DNA from: a virus | Direction: 5' to 3' (one strand) | Length of the DNA stretch: 21,382 nucleotides | IMG/VR virus record: IMGVR_UViG_3300030104_000105 | Span: 1 to 21,382 of that record | In this document: positions 1 to 6,211 of the stretch, piece by piece | Position numbering within the stretch: position 1 is the first letter of the stretch | Layout: each line of letters opens with the position of its first letter | The notes under the pieces: model-generated | Database searches by the model: none | What the model was told of the DNA's origin: nothing | What the model saw: the letters and a program-made list of their open reading frames with translations, nothing else | Position numbers and translations under genes: made by a program

Positions 1-261
1 ATTATTTCTATAAAAAGGAAAACTAGCATAATTATATTTGTGTGAATTAATATAATGTAGTACAGAAGTTCTATCCTTTTTAATTATATCTGCTATTATT
101 GTAGGATGTATGTCTTTAGTAATTATACCTATAACACTTGCAACCATTCTTGGCACTAAAACTTCTTGCTTCCTTGTTTTGTATGCTAATGAACCTTTCT
201 GCAACCCTACTATCTGTGTAGTAAGGTCGCAAATGGTTTCAAATTTTTCTCTATCTGTCAT
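1..261 (-). CDS. DnaA domain IV-like helix-turn-helix protein (3' part beyond window)
   Basis: An open frame begins with ATG at 261 and runs without a stop to the window edge, giving 87 residues that start MTDREKFETICDLTTQIVGL. The segment VLVPRMVASVIG near residues 35-46, followed by KKDRTSVLHYINSH near residues 62-75, resembles the C-terminal DNA-binding domain of DnaA. That domain has a basic PRxIAMYL-type helix and a signature helix of the form GxRDHSTVxHA. No AAA+ ATPase domain precedes it, so this would be a stand-alone DnaA-C-type protein that binds DNA, perhaps at an origin or operator. It follows the SSB-like gene with only one base between stop and start, so the two are probably co-translated. 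The C-terminus cannot be seen. The alternative is an unrelated HTH protein; the spacing of the PR and RTSVLH motifs favours the DnaA-like reading. Confidence 0.62.
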   Translation of the reverse strand, partial: MTDREKFETICDLTTQIVGLQKGSLAYKTRKQEVLVPRMVASVIGIITKDIHPTIIADIIKKDRTSVLHYINSHKYNYASFPFYRNN

Positions 262-262
262 A

Positions 263-676
263 TTAAAATGGTAAATCAGAATCAAACTTTTCTGCTACTT
301 TATTAATTTTAGTTTGTGTAGGAGTTAAACCCCATACCCATTCATAAAACATTTGAGCATTTTTAAGTACATCTTCAGGAGTACATTTATTATCATAATC
401 TACTGCTGCTTTCAAACTTGATTGTTTTACAATAAGTTTCTGTACATCATCTTGTTTAGGACTTGATTGTGTTTGATTCTTTTGATAATCTGTTACAATC
501 TTAATACTTCCCTTGTCATTCATAGTGTAAGATATATCTTGTCCTACACTTAATTTAGAATCATTTGACTTACGATATATTTTACCTATATCTCCATTAT
601 CTAATTCTATTTCAAATACATATAGTTCTTTAAACATCCCTGAACCTTGTACGTTTTTTACTTTACTATTTTTCAT
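263..676 (-). CDS. OB-fold / SSB-like protein with acidic DSDLPF tail
   Basis: This 137-residue protein begins MKNSKVKNVQGSGMFKELYV. Its first 65 residues alternate beta-type segments with a glycine-containing turn (ELDNGDIGKIYRK, then VGQDISYTMNDKGSIKIV), as expected of a small OB-like barrel. A polar linker with NQTQSS follows, then a mostly helical part, and the protein ends FDSDLPF. That end matches the DDDLPF/DDDIPF tip by which single-stranded DNA-binding proteins recruit replication and repair partners. The tip and the N-terminal beta domain suggest a phage single-stranded DNA-binding or replication-associated protein. It is smaller and more diverged than host SSB, so the function is inferred. 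The start is preceded by the A-rich leader AATTAAATAAAT typical of Bacteroidetes. It lies between an unknown 119-residue gene and the DnaA-C-like gene. Confidence 0.6.
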   Translation of the reverse strand: MKNSKVKNVQGSGMFKELYVFEIELDNGDIGKIYRKSNDSKLSVGQDISYTMNDKGSIKIVTDYQKNQTQSSPKQDDVQKLIVKQSSLKAAVDYDNKCTPEDVLKNAQMFYEWVWGLTPTQTKINKVAEKFDSDLPF

Positions 677-682
677 ATTTAT

Positions 683-1042
683 TTATTTAATTATTATTAA
701 TTGTTTATTGTTTTCTTTATATGCTTTTAGCATTTTGTCTGTAAGATTTAAATGATATGTACCTGTTATATTGTCTATTGTATCATCTGCACACATTTGC
801 CTTTCAGTTCCAACCATTACGACTGAGTTCCAACCTGTTACAACATCTGAAAATTGTTTATGTGTTACAGAATCAGTTGATGCTACTGCTATAGTTCCTT
901 TATAGTAATGTAATTTAGCTAATACAATAGTATTATCATAGGTTAATAATCTTTTTTGTCTTTCTTTTTCTTGTTGCTTTCTCATCTCAACTAACTCTTC
1001 ATCAGTTGGTGGGGTTGGTGTAGGTATTCTATTTATATCCAT
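683..1042 (-). CDS. hypothetical protein with proline-rich N-terminus
   Basis: I do not recognise this 119-residue protein. Residues 6-13 are proline- and threonine-rich (IPTPTPPT). A strongly charged, probably helical stretch rich in E, K, Q and R follows (about residues 14-33), and then a beta-rich C-terminal part with few charges. No signal peptide or membrane segment is visible. It is the first full-length gene after the 1043-1419 intergenic region and is followed seven bases later by the SSB-like gene, so it probably belongs to the replication-side operon. The ATG at 1042 overlaps the end of a hydrophobic open frame from upstream (stop at 1033-1035), an arrangement usual for coupled phage genes. 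Confidence 0.6.
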   Translation of the reverse strand: MDINRIPTPTPPTDEELVEMRKQQEKERQKRLLTYDNTIVLAKLHYYKGTIAVASTDSVTHKQFSDVVTGWNSVVMVGTERQMCADDTIDNITGTYHLNLTDKMLKAYKENNKQLIIIK

Positions 1043-1211
1043 AACATAATAACTTTAGTAACACATACTACAAAAGCTACTGCCAAAATGCTAGTAGCTA
1101 ATGTTTTTAAAAATGTATATGTTGAATTTGGTATTACTCTACAACTTCTTTTGCATTAAGTATATACTCGTTTCTAGTTTCTCTATTAATTACTTTATAG
1201 TTTGTTTTCAT
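1033..1211 (-). pseudogene. possible frameshifted small membrane protein (25-codon ORF plus hydrophobic frame)
   Basis: An ATG at 1211 after an A-rich leader opens a 25-codon frame (MKTNYKVINRETRNEYILNA, then KEVVE, stop at 1134-1136). The overlapping -1 frame is open from about 1155 to a stop at 1033-1035. It encodes a membrane-helix-like stretch (FLKTLATSILAVAFVVCV) but has no ATG of its own. A shift near the AAAA at 1149-1152 would join them into a protein of about 59 residues, with a soluble N-terminal segment and one membrane segment. Its stop then overlaps the ATG of the next gene, as in a normal compact phage operon. This could be a disrupted gene, an assembly error, a programmed -1 frameshift or only a 25-residue peptide. 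I favour an interrupted or shifted small membrane protein. Confidence 0.35.
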
Positions 1212-1221
1212 TTTTTTTGTT

Positions 1222-1278
1222 TTAAATAAAAAGAGAACGAAAGACTTTAAACTCTATTGGGTTTTTTTACGTTCACAA
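1222..1278. other. possible leader hairpin
   Basis: On the minus strand GTGAACG pairs with the later CGTTCTC apart from one mismatch, enclosing about 30 bases. Inside, AAACCC and GAGTTT can form a short second stem around an AATA loop. On the plus strand the inner stem reads AAACTC-TATT-GGGTTT and is followed by a run of T, so it could also act as a weak terminator of rightward, antisense transcription. It lies between the candidate promoter and the first small ORF, in the presumed 5' leader. The stems are short and AT-rich, so this is tentative. Confidence 0.25.
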
Positions 1279-1321
1279 ATATTTTTTATCTGTTTTTTCT
1301 TTTTATAAATTAATTATAGTA

Positions 1322-1329
1322 CAAATATA
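1322..1329 (-). promoter_or_regulatory. candidate Bacteroidetes-type -7 promoter element
   Basis: Read on the minus strand this is TATATTTG, an exact match to the TAnnTTTG -7 consensus of the Bacteroidetes primary sigma factor. It lies in the only long non-coding region and points towards the SSB-like and DnaA-C-like genes. No clean TTTG is seen at the expected -33 position; the TAATTAA repeats lie there instead. That would fit a promoter needing an activator or controlled by a repressor. In AT-rich DNA the match alone is weak evidence. Confidence 0.35.
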
Positions 1330-1333
1330 TAAA

Positions 1334-1364
1334 TAATTAACTAAGTAATTAACTAAGTAATTAA
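1334..1364. repeat. three TAATTAA boxes at 12-base spacing (candidate operator)
   Basis: The heptamer TAATTAA occurs at 1334-1340, 1346-1352 and 1358-1364, separated each time by CTAAG. This is a tandem repeat of a 12-base unit just over one DNA turn long, so bound proteins would line up on one face. It sits immediately upstream, in minus-strand sense, of the candidate -7 element and overlaps where the -33 region would be. That suggests an operator or activator array, or small iterons near an origin. Chance repetition in AT-rich DNA is possible, but the exact spacers argue against it. Confidence 0.45.
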
Positions 1365-1393
1365 AAAAGTTATTAACAATTAGAATGTTAATA
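1363..1393 (-). terminator. AT-rich intrinsic terminator after the metallophosphoesterase gene
   Basis: In minus-strand sense TATTAACA (1393-1386) pairs perfectly with TGTTAATA (1378-1371) around a seven-base loop, and two bases later comes a run of six T (1368-1363). It starts 27 bases past the stop of the metallophosphoesterase gene. The stem has only two G-C pairs, so it would be weak unless the virion operon relies on several such sites. Confidence 0.45.
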
Positions 1394-1419
1394 TATATAA
1401 GTTATTGATTATAAGTAGA

Positions 1420-2526
1420 TTAGAAGTAGTGTACTAATCTTGCAATTTGTCCTGATTCTTTAGAATGTATAAAACCTTCTACTGCTTTTTGTACACCACA
1501 GTAACCTTTTCTGCTATGCCAACTATCAGTTCCACTTGGAGAACGCATATATTCTACAGTAACACCTATAAAATCTTTTGCATCTCTCCACTTGTATTTT
1601 ATTTTGTGATGTAAGTGATGTAGATACCAATATCTATATTTAGTATCTGACCATTCATTAGGTCTTTCATTAGCCATAAGCATAGGAAGATTATCCATTT
1701 TAGCACCATCTCCGTGTTCAAGTCCTATTAAGTTTAACCCATACTTATAATATTTTCTATGTGCTACACTAATATCAAATGTAACATCTTTAGCTTTTCT
1801 AAACCAACTTTTAAGTGAATGTGCTAAATGAAAACCTGACTGATAATCGTGATTAGACATACAATGTACAACATCTACAGGTGCAACCTCTCTAAGTATT
1901 TCTACACATTTAACATATAAATCTAAAGCTAATTCAAAATGTTGCCACCACTTACCATTAACATCTTGCCTTGTACCTGCCGTAGTTTGATTATATACAT
2001 TATCAATGTGCAATATATCGTTTCCTATGCAAAACAACACCTTGTCTATACTAAACCCCTTTGCTTTACTTAAAAGACCTGTAACACCCTCTAAAACTCT
2101 TTTACAAGCAATCTCACTATTATACTCATCATTAGTTTCTAATGCTACTGCAAGTTTTCCTATATGAATGTCAGCAGGATTTATGACTAAAAGATGTTCT
2201 CCTTTAGTCCTTTTTATTGTTGGGTATTTTGGTGCATAATTATCTATTAAGTTTTTAATATCTTCAAGCAATTCGTTTTGCTCTACACCATATTGTTCTT
2301 TGGTAACTATAGAGAATCTTAGTTCTCCTGACATACTTTGCCAATGCTTTACACTAACTATGTCTTTTTTATTAATACCTCTTTCTTTTATATGTAAGTC
2401 AAGTGCAGTATTACCATTTATGTTATCTAAGTTTTGTCCCCTAAACTCATTGATTAATTCAACTTCTTCAGGGGACAATCTTAGTCGTTTCCCTTGTGAG
2501 GACAATTTATTTTGCTTCTTTACCAA
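1420..2526 (-). CDS. calcineurin-like metallophosphoesterase (SbcD/Mre11-type)
   Basis: This 368-residue protein carries the full set of metallophosphoesterase motifs: D119-x-H121 (ADIHIGK), G168-N169-D170 (IGNDILH), N225-H226-D227 (SNHDY), H271-G272-D273 (LEHGDGAK) and a late His cluster, H303-H307 (HHLHH). These residues bind two metal ions and cleave phosphoester bonds. In phages such proteins are usually called DNA repair exonucleases, related to SbcD/Mre11. No SbcC partner is visible here. The N-terminal 100 residues include LSPEEVELINEFRG, which may form a small helical or HTH-like domain that positions it on DNA. The gene overlaps the preceding membrane-protein gene by 20 bases and is the last gene before the 1043-1419 intergenic region. 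A nuclease role in replication, packaging clean-up or host DNA breakdown is inferred; the substrate is unknown. Confidence 0.85.
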   Translation of the reverse strand: MVKKQNKLSSQGKRLRLSPEEVELINEFRGQNLDNINGNTALDLHIKERGINKKDIVSVKHWQSMSGELRFSIVTKEQYGVEQNELLEDIKNLIDNYAPKYPTIKRTKGEHLLVINPADIHIGKLAVALETNDEYNSEIACKRVLEGVTGLLSKAKGFSIDKVLFCIGNDILHIDNVYNQTTAGTRQDVNGKWWQHFELALDLYVKCVEILREVAPVDVVHCMSNHDYQSGFHLAHSLKSWFRKAKDVTFDISVAHRKYYKYGLNLIGLEHGDGAKMDNLPMLMANERPNEWSDTKYRYWYLHHLHHKIKYKWRDAKDFIGVTVEYMRSPSGTDSWHSRKGYCGVQKAVEGFIHSKESGQIARLVHYF

Positions 2527-2695
2527 AGTCCTGTAAACCTGTAACTCCTAGTAGTGCTAATAATGCCCAAAATATTTCGCTAATGTGAACTTCATCTACA
2601 CCTAAACTTCTAGCAATAAAAGGTACTACCATAGCTGCTATTGTGTACCATACTTTCTTTGATTTTAACATAGTCATTATTAAATATTCTTTCAT
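2507..2695 (-). CDS. small membrane protein, holin candidate
   Basis: This 62-residue protein begins MKEYLIMTMLKSKKVWYTIA. It has a hydrophobic segment at about residues 16-30 (WYTIAAMVVPFIARS), a short polar turn (VDEVHI), a second hydrophobic segment at about 39-53 (EIFWALLALLGVTGL) and a charged end (DFGKEAK). Two short membrane helices with a small loop are typical of phage holins. It starts one base after the stop of the DUF5675 gene, within a lysis-like cluster, and overlaps the following metallophosphoesterase gene by 20 bases. MTMLKSKK at residue 7 offers an alternative internal start. Another small membrane protein lies at 3203-3385, so the pair could be holin and antiholin. The role rests on size, hydrophobicity and context only. 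Confidence 0.6.
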   Translation of the reverse strand: MKEYLIMTMLKSKKVWYTIAAMVVPFIARSLGVDEVHISEIFWALLALLGVTGLQDFGKEAK

Positions 2696-2696
2696 T

Positions 2697-3146
2697 TTAT
2701 TTATTTTTTATTAATAATTTAATATTCTCGCCACCTAAATTAAGTATTCTCCTCATCAAAAAGTCCATAGCATATTCTGACTTACTAACATAGTCCTGTT
2801 CATTGTTCATTCCTACTAGAATACAACCCTGTGTATGTTCAGGTCTATTACCTTTGTGAAATAGGATATAACTTCTATCAGGCACTTCCTGTACTAAAAG
2901 ATGTAAATAATCTCTTGTAGCACTCTCTCTTGGTGTACGCATCCTTACATTGTATTTACCTTCAGGAATACAACTTATATTGCGTTCATTGTTTATGTAT
3001 GGATTCTCTAAGGTATCACATACATATTCTTTATTCAGATACAATCTACCTATTATAGAATTATCTGTAAATATTTCTCTCTCAAGAACAAGATTAACCT
3101 TGCCCTCTACTTTTTTTCTTGAAACCAACTTGACCTTTGGAAGCAT
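2697..3146 (-). CDS. DUF5675-family protein, probable lysis or cell-wall protein
   Basis: This 149-residue protein has the DUF5675 pattern: LVLEREIF near residue 20, IGRLYLN, CDTLENPY, SCIPEGKYNV, then SYILFHKGNRPEHTQGCILVG at about 92-112. The closing HKGN...GCI segment resembles the His/Cys catalytic region of YkuD L,D-transpeptidases, so a peptidoglycan-modifying or lytic role is plausible but unproven. The conserved part begins near residue 18. The first codons overlap the 3' end of the small basic gene (3094-3219) in another frame across a run of seven A at 3111-3117, so the true start or a frameshift fusion remains open. It lies between two small membrane proteins, in the position expected of an endolysin. 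No classical muramidase or amidase is seen in the window. Confidence 0.7.
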   Translation of the reverse strand: MLPKVKLVSRKKVEGKVNLVLEREIFTDNSIIGRLYLNKEYVCDTLENPYINNERNISCIPEGKYNVRMRTPRESATRDYLHLLVQEVPDRSYILFHKGNRPEHTQGCILVGMNNEQDYVSKSEYAMDFLMRRILNLGGENIKLLIKNK

Positions 3147-3219
3147 TTTTAGAATGTACTCCTTTACGTTTTGTAGGAGTTTTTTTAATAATTGTATAAG
3201 ATTTAATTTTTTTTGGCAT
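3094..3219 (-). CDS. small basic protein ending RGQG
   Basis: An ATG at 3219 inside the 3' end of the upstream membrane-protein gene opens 41 codons, starting MPKKIKSYTIIKKTPTKRKG and ending KKKSRGQG. The product is very basic (many K and R, almost no acidic residues). From memory, tiny basic proteins with a KRKGVHxK segment and an RGQG end occur at this place in flavobacterial phages, which supports it as real. It overlaps the membrane-protein gene by 17 bases and the DUF5675 gene by 53 bases in different frames. It may bind nucleic acid or be a minor virion protein; the role is unknown. Confidence 0.55.
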   Translation of the reverse strand: MPKKIKSYTIIKKTPTKRKGVHSKNASKGQVGFKKKSRGQG

Positions 3220-3385
3220 TCTTCTTTTTTTGATTATACCATTTATCTACAGTATAAGCTATTGAAATTACTAGCAGTATAATCTTTAGTGCTAGTTCTA
3301 AATTAGAAAATGTTGTTACACTTAGGACTGTTCCGTTTACTGCTGCTACTTCTAGTGTGTCCTGTACTGTTTTTTGTATTGGCAT
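3203..3385 (-). CDS. small single-pass membrane protein, holin or lysis accessory candidate
   Basis: This 60-residue protein begins MPIQKTVQDTLEVAAVNGTV. It has a hydrophobic helix at about residues 29-46 (NLELALKIILLVISIAYTVD) and a lysine-rich tail (NQKKKNAKKN). That layout, a polar N-terminus with one membrane helix and a basic cytoplasmic tail, is common in small phage holin-like or membrane-anchoring proteins. It lies after the head-tail connector gene and before the small basic and DUF5675 genes, where a lysis cassette begins. A 47-codon frame from 3446 overlaps its 5' half. Function is inferred from topology and context only. Confidence 0.5.
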   Translation of the reverse strand: MPIQKTVQDTLEVAAVNGTVLSVTTFSNLELALKIILLVISIAYTVDKWYNQKKKNAKKN

Positions 3386-3446
3386 TAGTCAAATATGTTT
3401 TTAATTTAATCTTATTTACTTCTTTTACTTTATATCTTTTCTTCAT
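3303..3446 (-). CDS. possible 47-residue basic micro-protein coupled by TAATG
   Basis: The stop of the head-tail connector gene overlaps an ATG at 3446 in a TAATG junction. The frame from there encodes MKKRYKVKEVNKIKLKTYLT and on to residue 47, ending at 3303. The product is lysine-rich at the start and serine/asparagine-rich after residue 21. The second half overlaps the membrane-protein gene in another frame, so only the first 20 codons lie in otherwise unused DNA. The same TAATG coupling is used by three undoubted gene pairs in this window, which is the main support. Confidence 0.3.
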   Translation of the reverse strand: MKKRYKVKEVNKIKLKTYLTNANTKNSTGHTRSSSSKRNSPKCNNIF

Positions 3447-4021
3447 TATGTAAGATCAGGTGTTAAAAAATCTCTAAGTGTTATTCTATCTCCCTGCATT
3501 TTAGGTCTTTCTAAATTCATTCCTGCATAGTATGCGTTGCTATCAGGAGATACATCTGCACCTGAATTTGTATTGTACTCAGGAAACAAGCTAATGTTGT
3601 TTTTAATATATTCTATCATACGTTCCATATAATATTCCCCTGTATTTAATACTTCACTTCTAAGATGTTGTGCTTCTTCTGTAGTTAAAGCTACTCCATT
3701 TTCTGATGTTTTAGAGTATATGTTTCCATTCTCTATCTTAAAACGTAAAAAAGGTATTGCGTGATATAACGCAAAGTTAGGTAGCATATCTCCTATATAA
3801 GTATTTAATAATGTTTTGTAGTTAGCATTAGCAGGATCATTAATAGTACCTGCCGTTATTAGGTCTTTAATCTTTTGGTTAAGGTCTGTGCCTAGCTTGG
3901 TTTCTACATAAAGTTTCTGTGCCTGTTTTATAAAAGGTAGTAGAAACTCAGGATCAACGTTTAAACTTAAAGAAGTTGAATCAACTAATTTATCTTGTGA
4001 TATGAATAGTACGTATGCCAT
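3446..4021 (-). CDS. head-tail connector (adaptor), DUF6712-like
   Basis: This 191-residue protein begins MAYVLFISQDKLVDSTSLSL. It has a helical N-terminal part with DPEFLLPFIKQAQKLYVETKLG (about residues 23-44), then NYKTLLNTYIGDMLPNFALYHAIPFLRFKI (about 67-96), and later helices with YYMERMIEYIKNNI. An all-helical protein of about 190 residues directly after the portal gene matches the gp6/gp15-type head-tail adaptors that dock under the portal. In Bacteroidetes phages this sequence type is grouped as DUF6712 (from memory). One base separates its start from the portal stop, so the two are probably translated together. It would form a ring on the portal for attachment of the tail. Confidence 0.7.
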   Translation of the reverse strand: MAYVLFISQDKLVDSTSLSLNVDPEFLLPFIKQAQKLYVETKLGTDLNQKIKDLITAGTINDPANANYKTLLNTYIGDMLPNFALYHAIPFLRFKIENGNIYSKTSENGVALTTEEAQHLRSEVLNTGEYYMERMIEYIKNNISLFPEYNTNSGADVSPDSNAYYAGMNLERPKMQGDRITLRDFLTPDLT

Positions 4022-4022
4022 A

Positions 4023-6203
4023 TTATCTCTTTTTTACAAATCCGTTATTTTTCATTCTCTTAGGTGCTATTGCTACTCTCTTATCGTTTTTCTTAGCAGT
4101 AAACCCTTCTGATCTAGCTTTAGTATATCCTACTAAATCTGCATCCTTAATCTTTGTACTTACAGATATACCTAGTTCTGTTCTGTATATTTGTCTTAAC
4201 CAAAAGTGATGACAATTACCTCCACCTTTGTATAAAAATATATCGTAAGTATCTGCACCACCTTTACCCCAACCTGGATTAACTCTTTTTGTACTCATTC
4301 TAGAAATATCTTCCTTACGATATAATTTTTTAGATTCTAACATTTTTTTGCAAAAATCTCTTTGTTTGCCTGATTTTCTACTCAAAAAATTATCTTCTGC
4401 ATATACATAACGTACTCTATAGTAATCGTATGTCTTTTTAGATATACCATCTTGTTCAGATTTACTATCAGGTCTAGCAACTCCTGTAGTAGCTAACTCT
4501 ACTTTTTCACTAGCTATTTGATTTAGTTCTTCTTCAAAATCAAAGTCAGCGTGTTCTCCATCTACTACTTCTTCATCTATTAGTTCCCAACCTTCAGGTA
4601 TATCCTCTACAGTTTCTAAGAAAGCATCTAACTCAGTTTTTGCTTTTATAGGTACACAGTTAGGTACTTTCCTACCATCTTTTATTTTATGTCCTATAGG
4701 TTCATATCCTGATTGACAAGGGTTCGGTGTTATCATATCTACATCTTCATAACATTTCTTGTCGCATTCTTTTTTCTTATCTCCACAATCACAATCTTTT
4801 AAATCAATTAATTGATCGTGGTTTTCACAAGGCATATAATACTCATTACCATCTTGTGTATGTATATGATGTCCACTACAACCTAACCTTTCTGCTTCTG
4901 CTTCAGCTTCTTCTATACTATCAAATAATGGTAACTCTTTACCATCAGTAACCATAGTACCTACTTTCTTTAAGCTATATCTATCTTCATCTTCTGCCGT
5001 AAGTTCTCCATCAGTTAAAGGTTTTAGACCTAGTTCTTCTCTAATCTCATCTTCAGTCATTACTTCTTTCATATCCTCTATAGTAAATTTAGATGTAATA
5101 GGTTTAGCTTGTACAAAAGAGAAAGGTATATTAATACCATTAACCTCAAATATTTTAGATAGTGTTTTTACTATGTGCCTTTGGTAAGGAATAATTACAG
5201 TATTTAGATATATCTCAAAAGCTGCATTCATCTCATCTACATTAGAACCTAGCCCTGTGTCGTTTTTAATACCCATAAGCATAGGAGAAGTAACTCTATG
5301 ACCTGTAAGTATGTTTTGCACCAGAAGTTCTTGGAGTGCGAGATATTGTTTGTCCTGATTTGCTACAGTAATTGGTGTAATCTCAGGAGTTCTAGTTTTA
5401 TCATCTGAGAACGTAAGTACAAACTTTCCTGAATTACTAGCACCTGTAAACTTCTCTGCTAAACTTCTCTCAATTTGAAATCTCTCTTCCTGAGATGGAA
5501 TTCCATTTGCGAAGCTGATAACATACGACCCCGAGAAGCCATTAGATATATTGTTGAGATGGAACTCAGCAACTCTTTGATCTACTAACGCCCAATTATT
5601 TGCAGCTAAGTAATCAGGAGTATGATAAATATCCATATTAGGACTGTACGAACCTGTATATAATAACTGACTAGGATTAGTTCTATCCTTAGTATTAAAA
5701 GCAGCTATCTTTACAGGTTTGTTTACTCTTGTGTTACTCCAATCTGCACTTATATAATAGCAATCTATTTTACCCATAGCATTAGGTCTAGCTGCTCTTA
5801 CTCTTTCTACAGGTACATGGTGTATTTCAGCTATTTCTGTTTTTGCTTTATTCCATATAATGTGTAAAGCAAAAGCACCCTGTAGCTTAAAGTCAAATGA
5901 AATCTTTTTAATTACTTCGTGTAGTGTTTCTTTACCATTAGCTTCAGCAAAGAATTTTTTAAGTTTAACAAATTGTTCTAGGTTTTCGTTCTCATCTACT
6001 ATAATGTCCTCTCCTGCAATCATTTCAGCAGTAGTGTTTATAATAGCTGCGTGTGTACTAGAATTATAATATAGATCAATTAAGAACTGAGGGTAAAGGT
6101 TTCTCCAATTCTCCGTTCCGTATTCTATATACTCTCTCCCTCGTACTTCTTGTACGACAGGACTTGTTTCACTTGATAAATCTAATGATAAAATTTGTTC
6201 CAT
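4023..6203 (-). CDS. portal protein with Cys/His-rich and C-terminal extension domains
   Basis: The first 400 or so of 726 residues form a portal core of the siphophage type (ENWRNLYPQFLIDLYYNSST near 31; LVQNILTGHRVTSPMLMGIK near 294; DEMNAAFEIYLNTVIIPYQR near 323). The portal is the dodecameric vertex through which DNA is packaged and ejected. Three unusual segments follow. Residues 440-463 hold GCSGHHIHTQDGNEYYMPC. Residues 471-484 hold a cysteine cluster (CDCGDKKKECDKKC), followed by CQSGYEPIGHKIKDG and KVPNCVPIK at 496-520. A C-terminal domain at about 568-726 begins GVARPDSKSEQDG and contains VRYVYAEDN, REDISRM-like helices, VNPGWGKGGADTYDIFLYKG and NCHHFWLRQIYR. I recall similar tails on other marine flavophage portals, but their function is unknown to me; the Cys/His pattern suggests metal binding. 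The connector gene follows after one base. Confidence 0.85.
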   Translation of the reverse strand: MEQILSLDLSSETSPVVQEVRGREYIEYGTENWRNLYPQFLIDLYYNSSTHAAIINTTAEMIAGEDIIVDENENLEQFVKLKKFFAEANGKETLHEVIKKISFDFKLQGAFALHIIWNKAKTEIAEIHHVPVERVRAARPNAMGKIDCYYISADWSNTRVNKPVKIAAFNTKDRTNPSQLLYTGSYSPNMDIYHTPDYLAANNWALVDQRVAEFHLNNISNGFSGSYVISFANGIPSQEERFQIERSLAEKFTGASNSGKFVLTFSDDKTRTPEITPITVANQDKQYLALQELLVQNILTGHRVTSPMLMGIKNDTGLGSNVDEMNAAFEIYLNTVIIPYQRHIVKTLSKIFEVNGINIPFSFVQAKPITSKFTIEDMKEVMTEDEIREELGLKPLTDGELTAEDEDRYSLKKVGTMVTDGKELPLFDSIEEAEAEAERLGCSGHHIHTQDGNEYYMPCENHDQLIDLKDCDCGDKKKECDKKCYEDVDMITPNPCQSGYEPIGHKIKDGRKVPNCVPIKAKTELDAFLETVEDIPEGWELIDEEVVDGEHADFDFEEELNQIASEKVELATTGVARPDSKSEQDGISKKTYDYYRVRYVYAEDNFLSRKSGKQRDFCKKMLESKKLYRKEDISRMSTKRVNPGWGKGGADTYDIFLYKGGGNCHHFWLRQIYRTELGISVSTKIKDADLVGYTKARSEGFTAKKNDKRVAIAPKRMKNNGFVKKR

Positions 6204-6211
6204 AATTTATT

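Noticed and set aside
1222-1278. tRNA gene in the intergenic region
   Set aside because: A GTTCA string is present, but no cloverleaf, acceptor stem or anticodon arm can be formed around it.
1334-1364. CRISPR-like repeat array
   Set aside because: Units are 7-12 bases with identical 5-base spacers, far too short for CRISPR repeats and spacers; operator boxes fit better.
2300-3282. Plus-strand frames opposite the metallophosphoesterase and lysis genes
   Set aside because: They overlap well-supported minus-strand genes and show only cysteine/phenylalanine-rich shadow translation.
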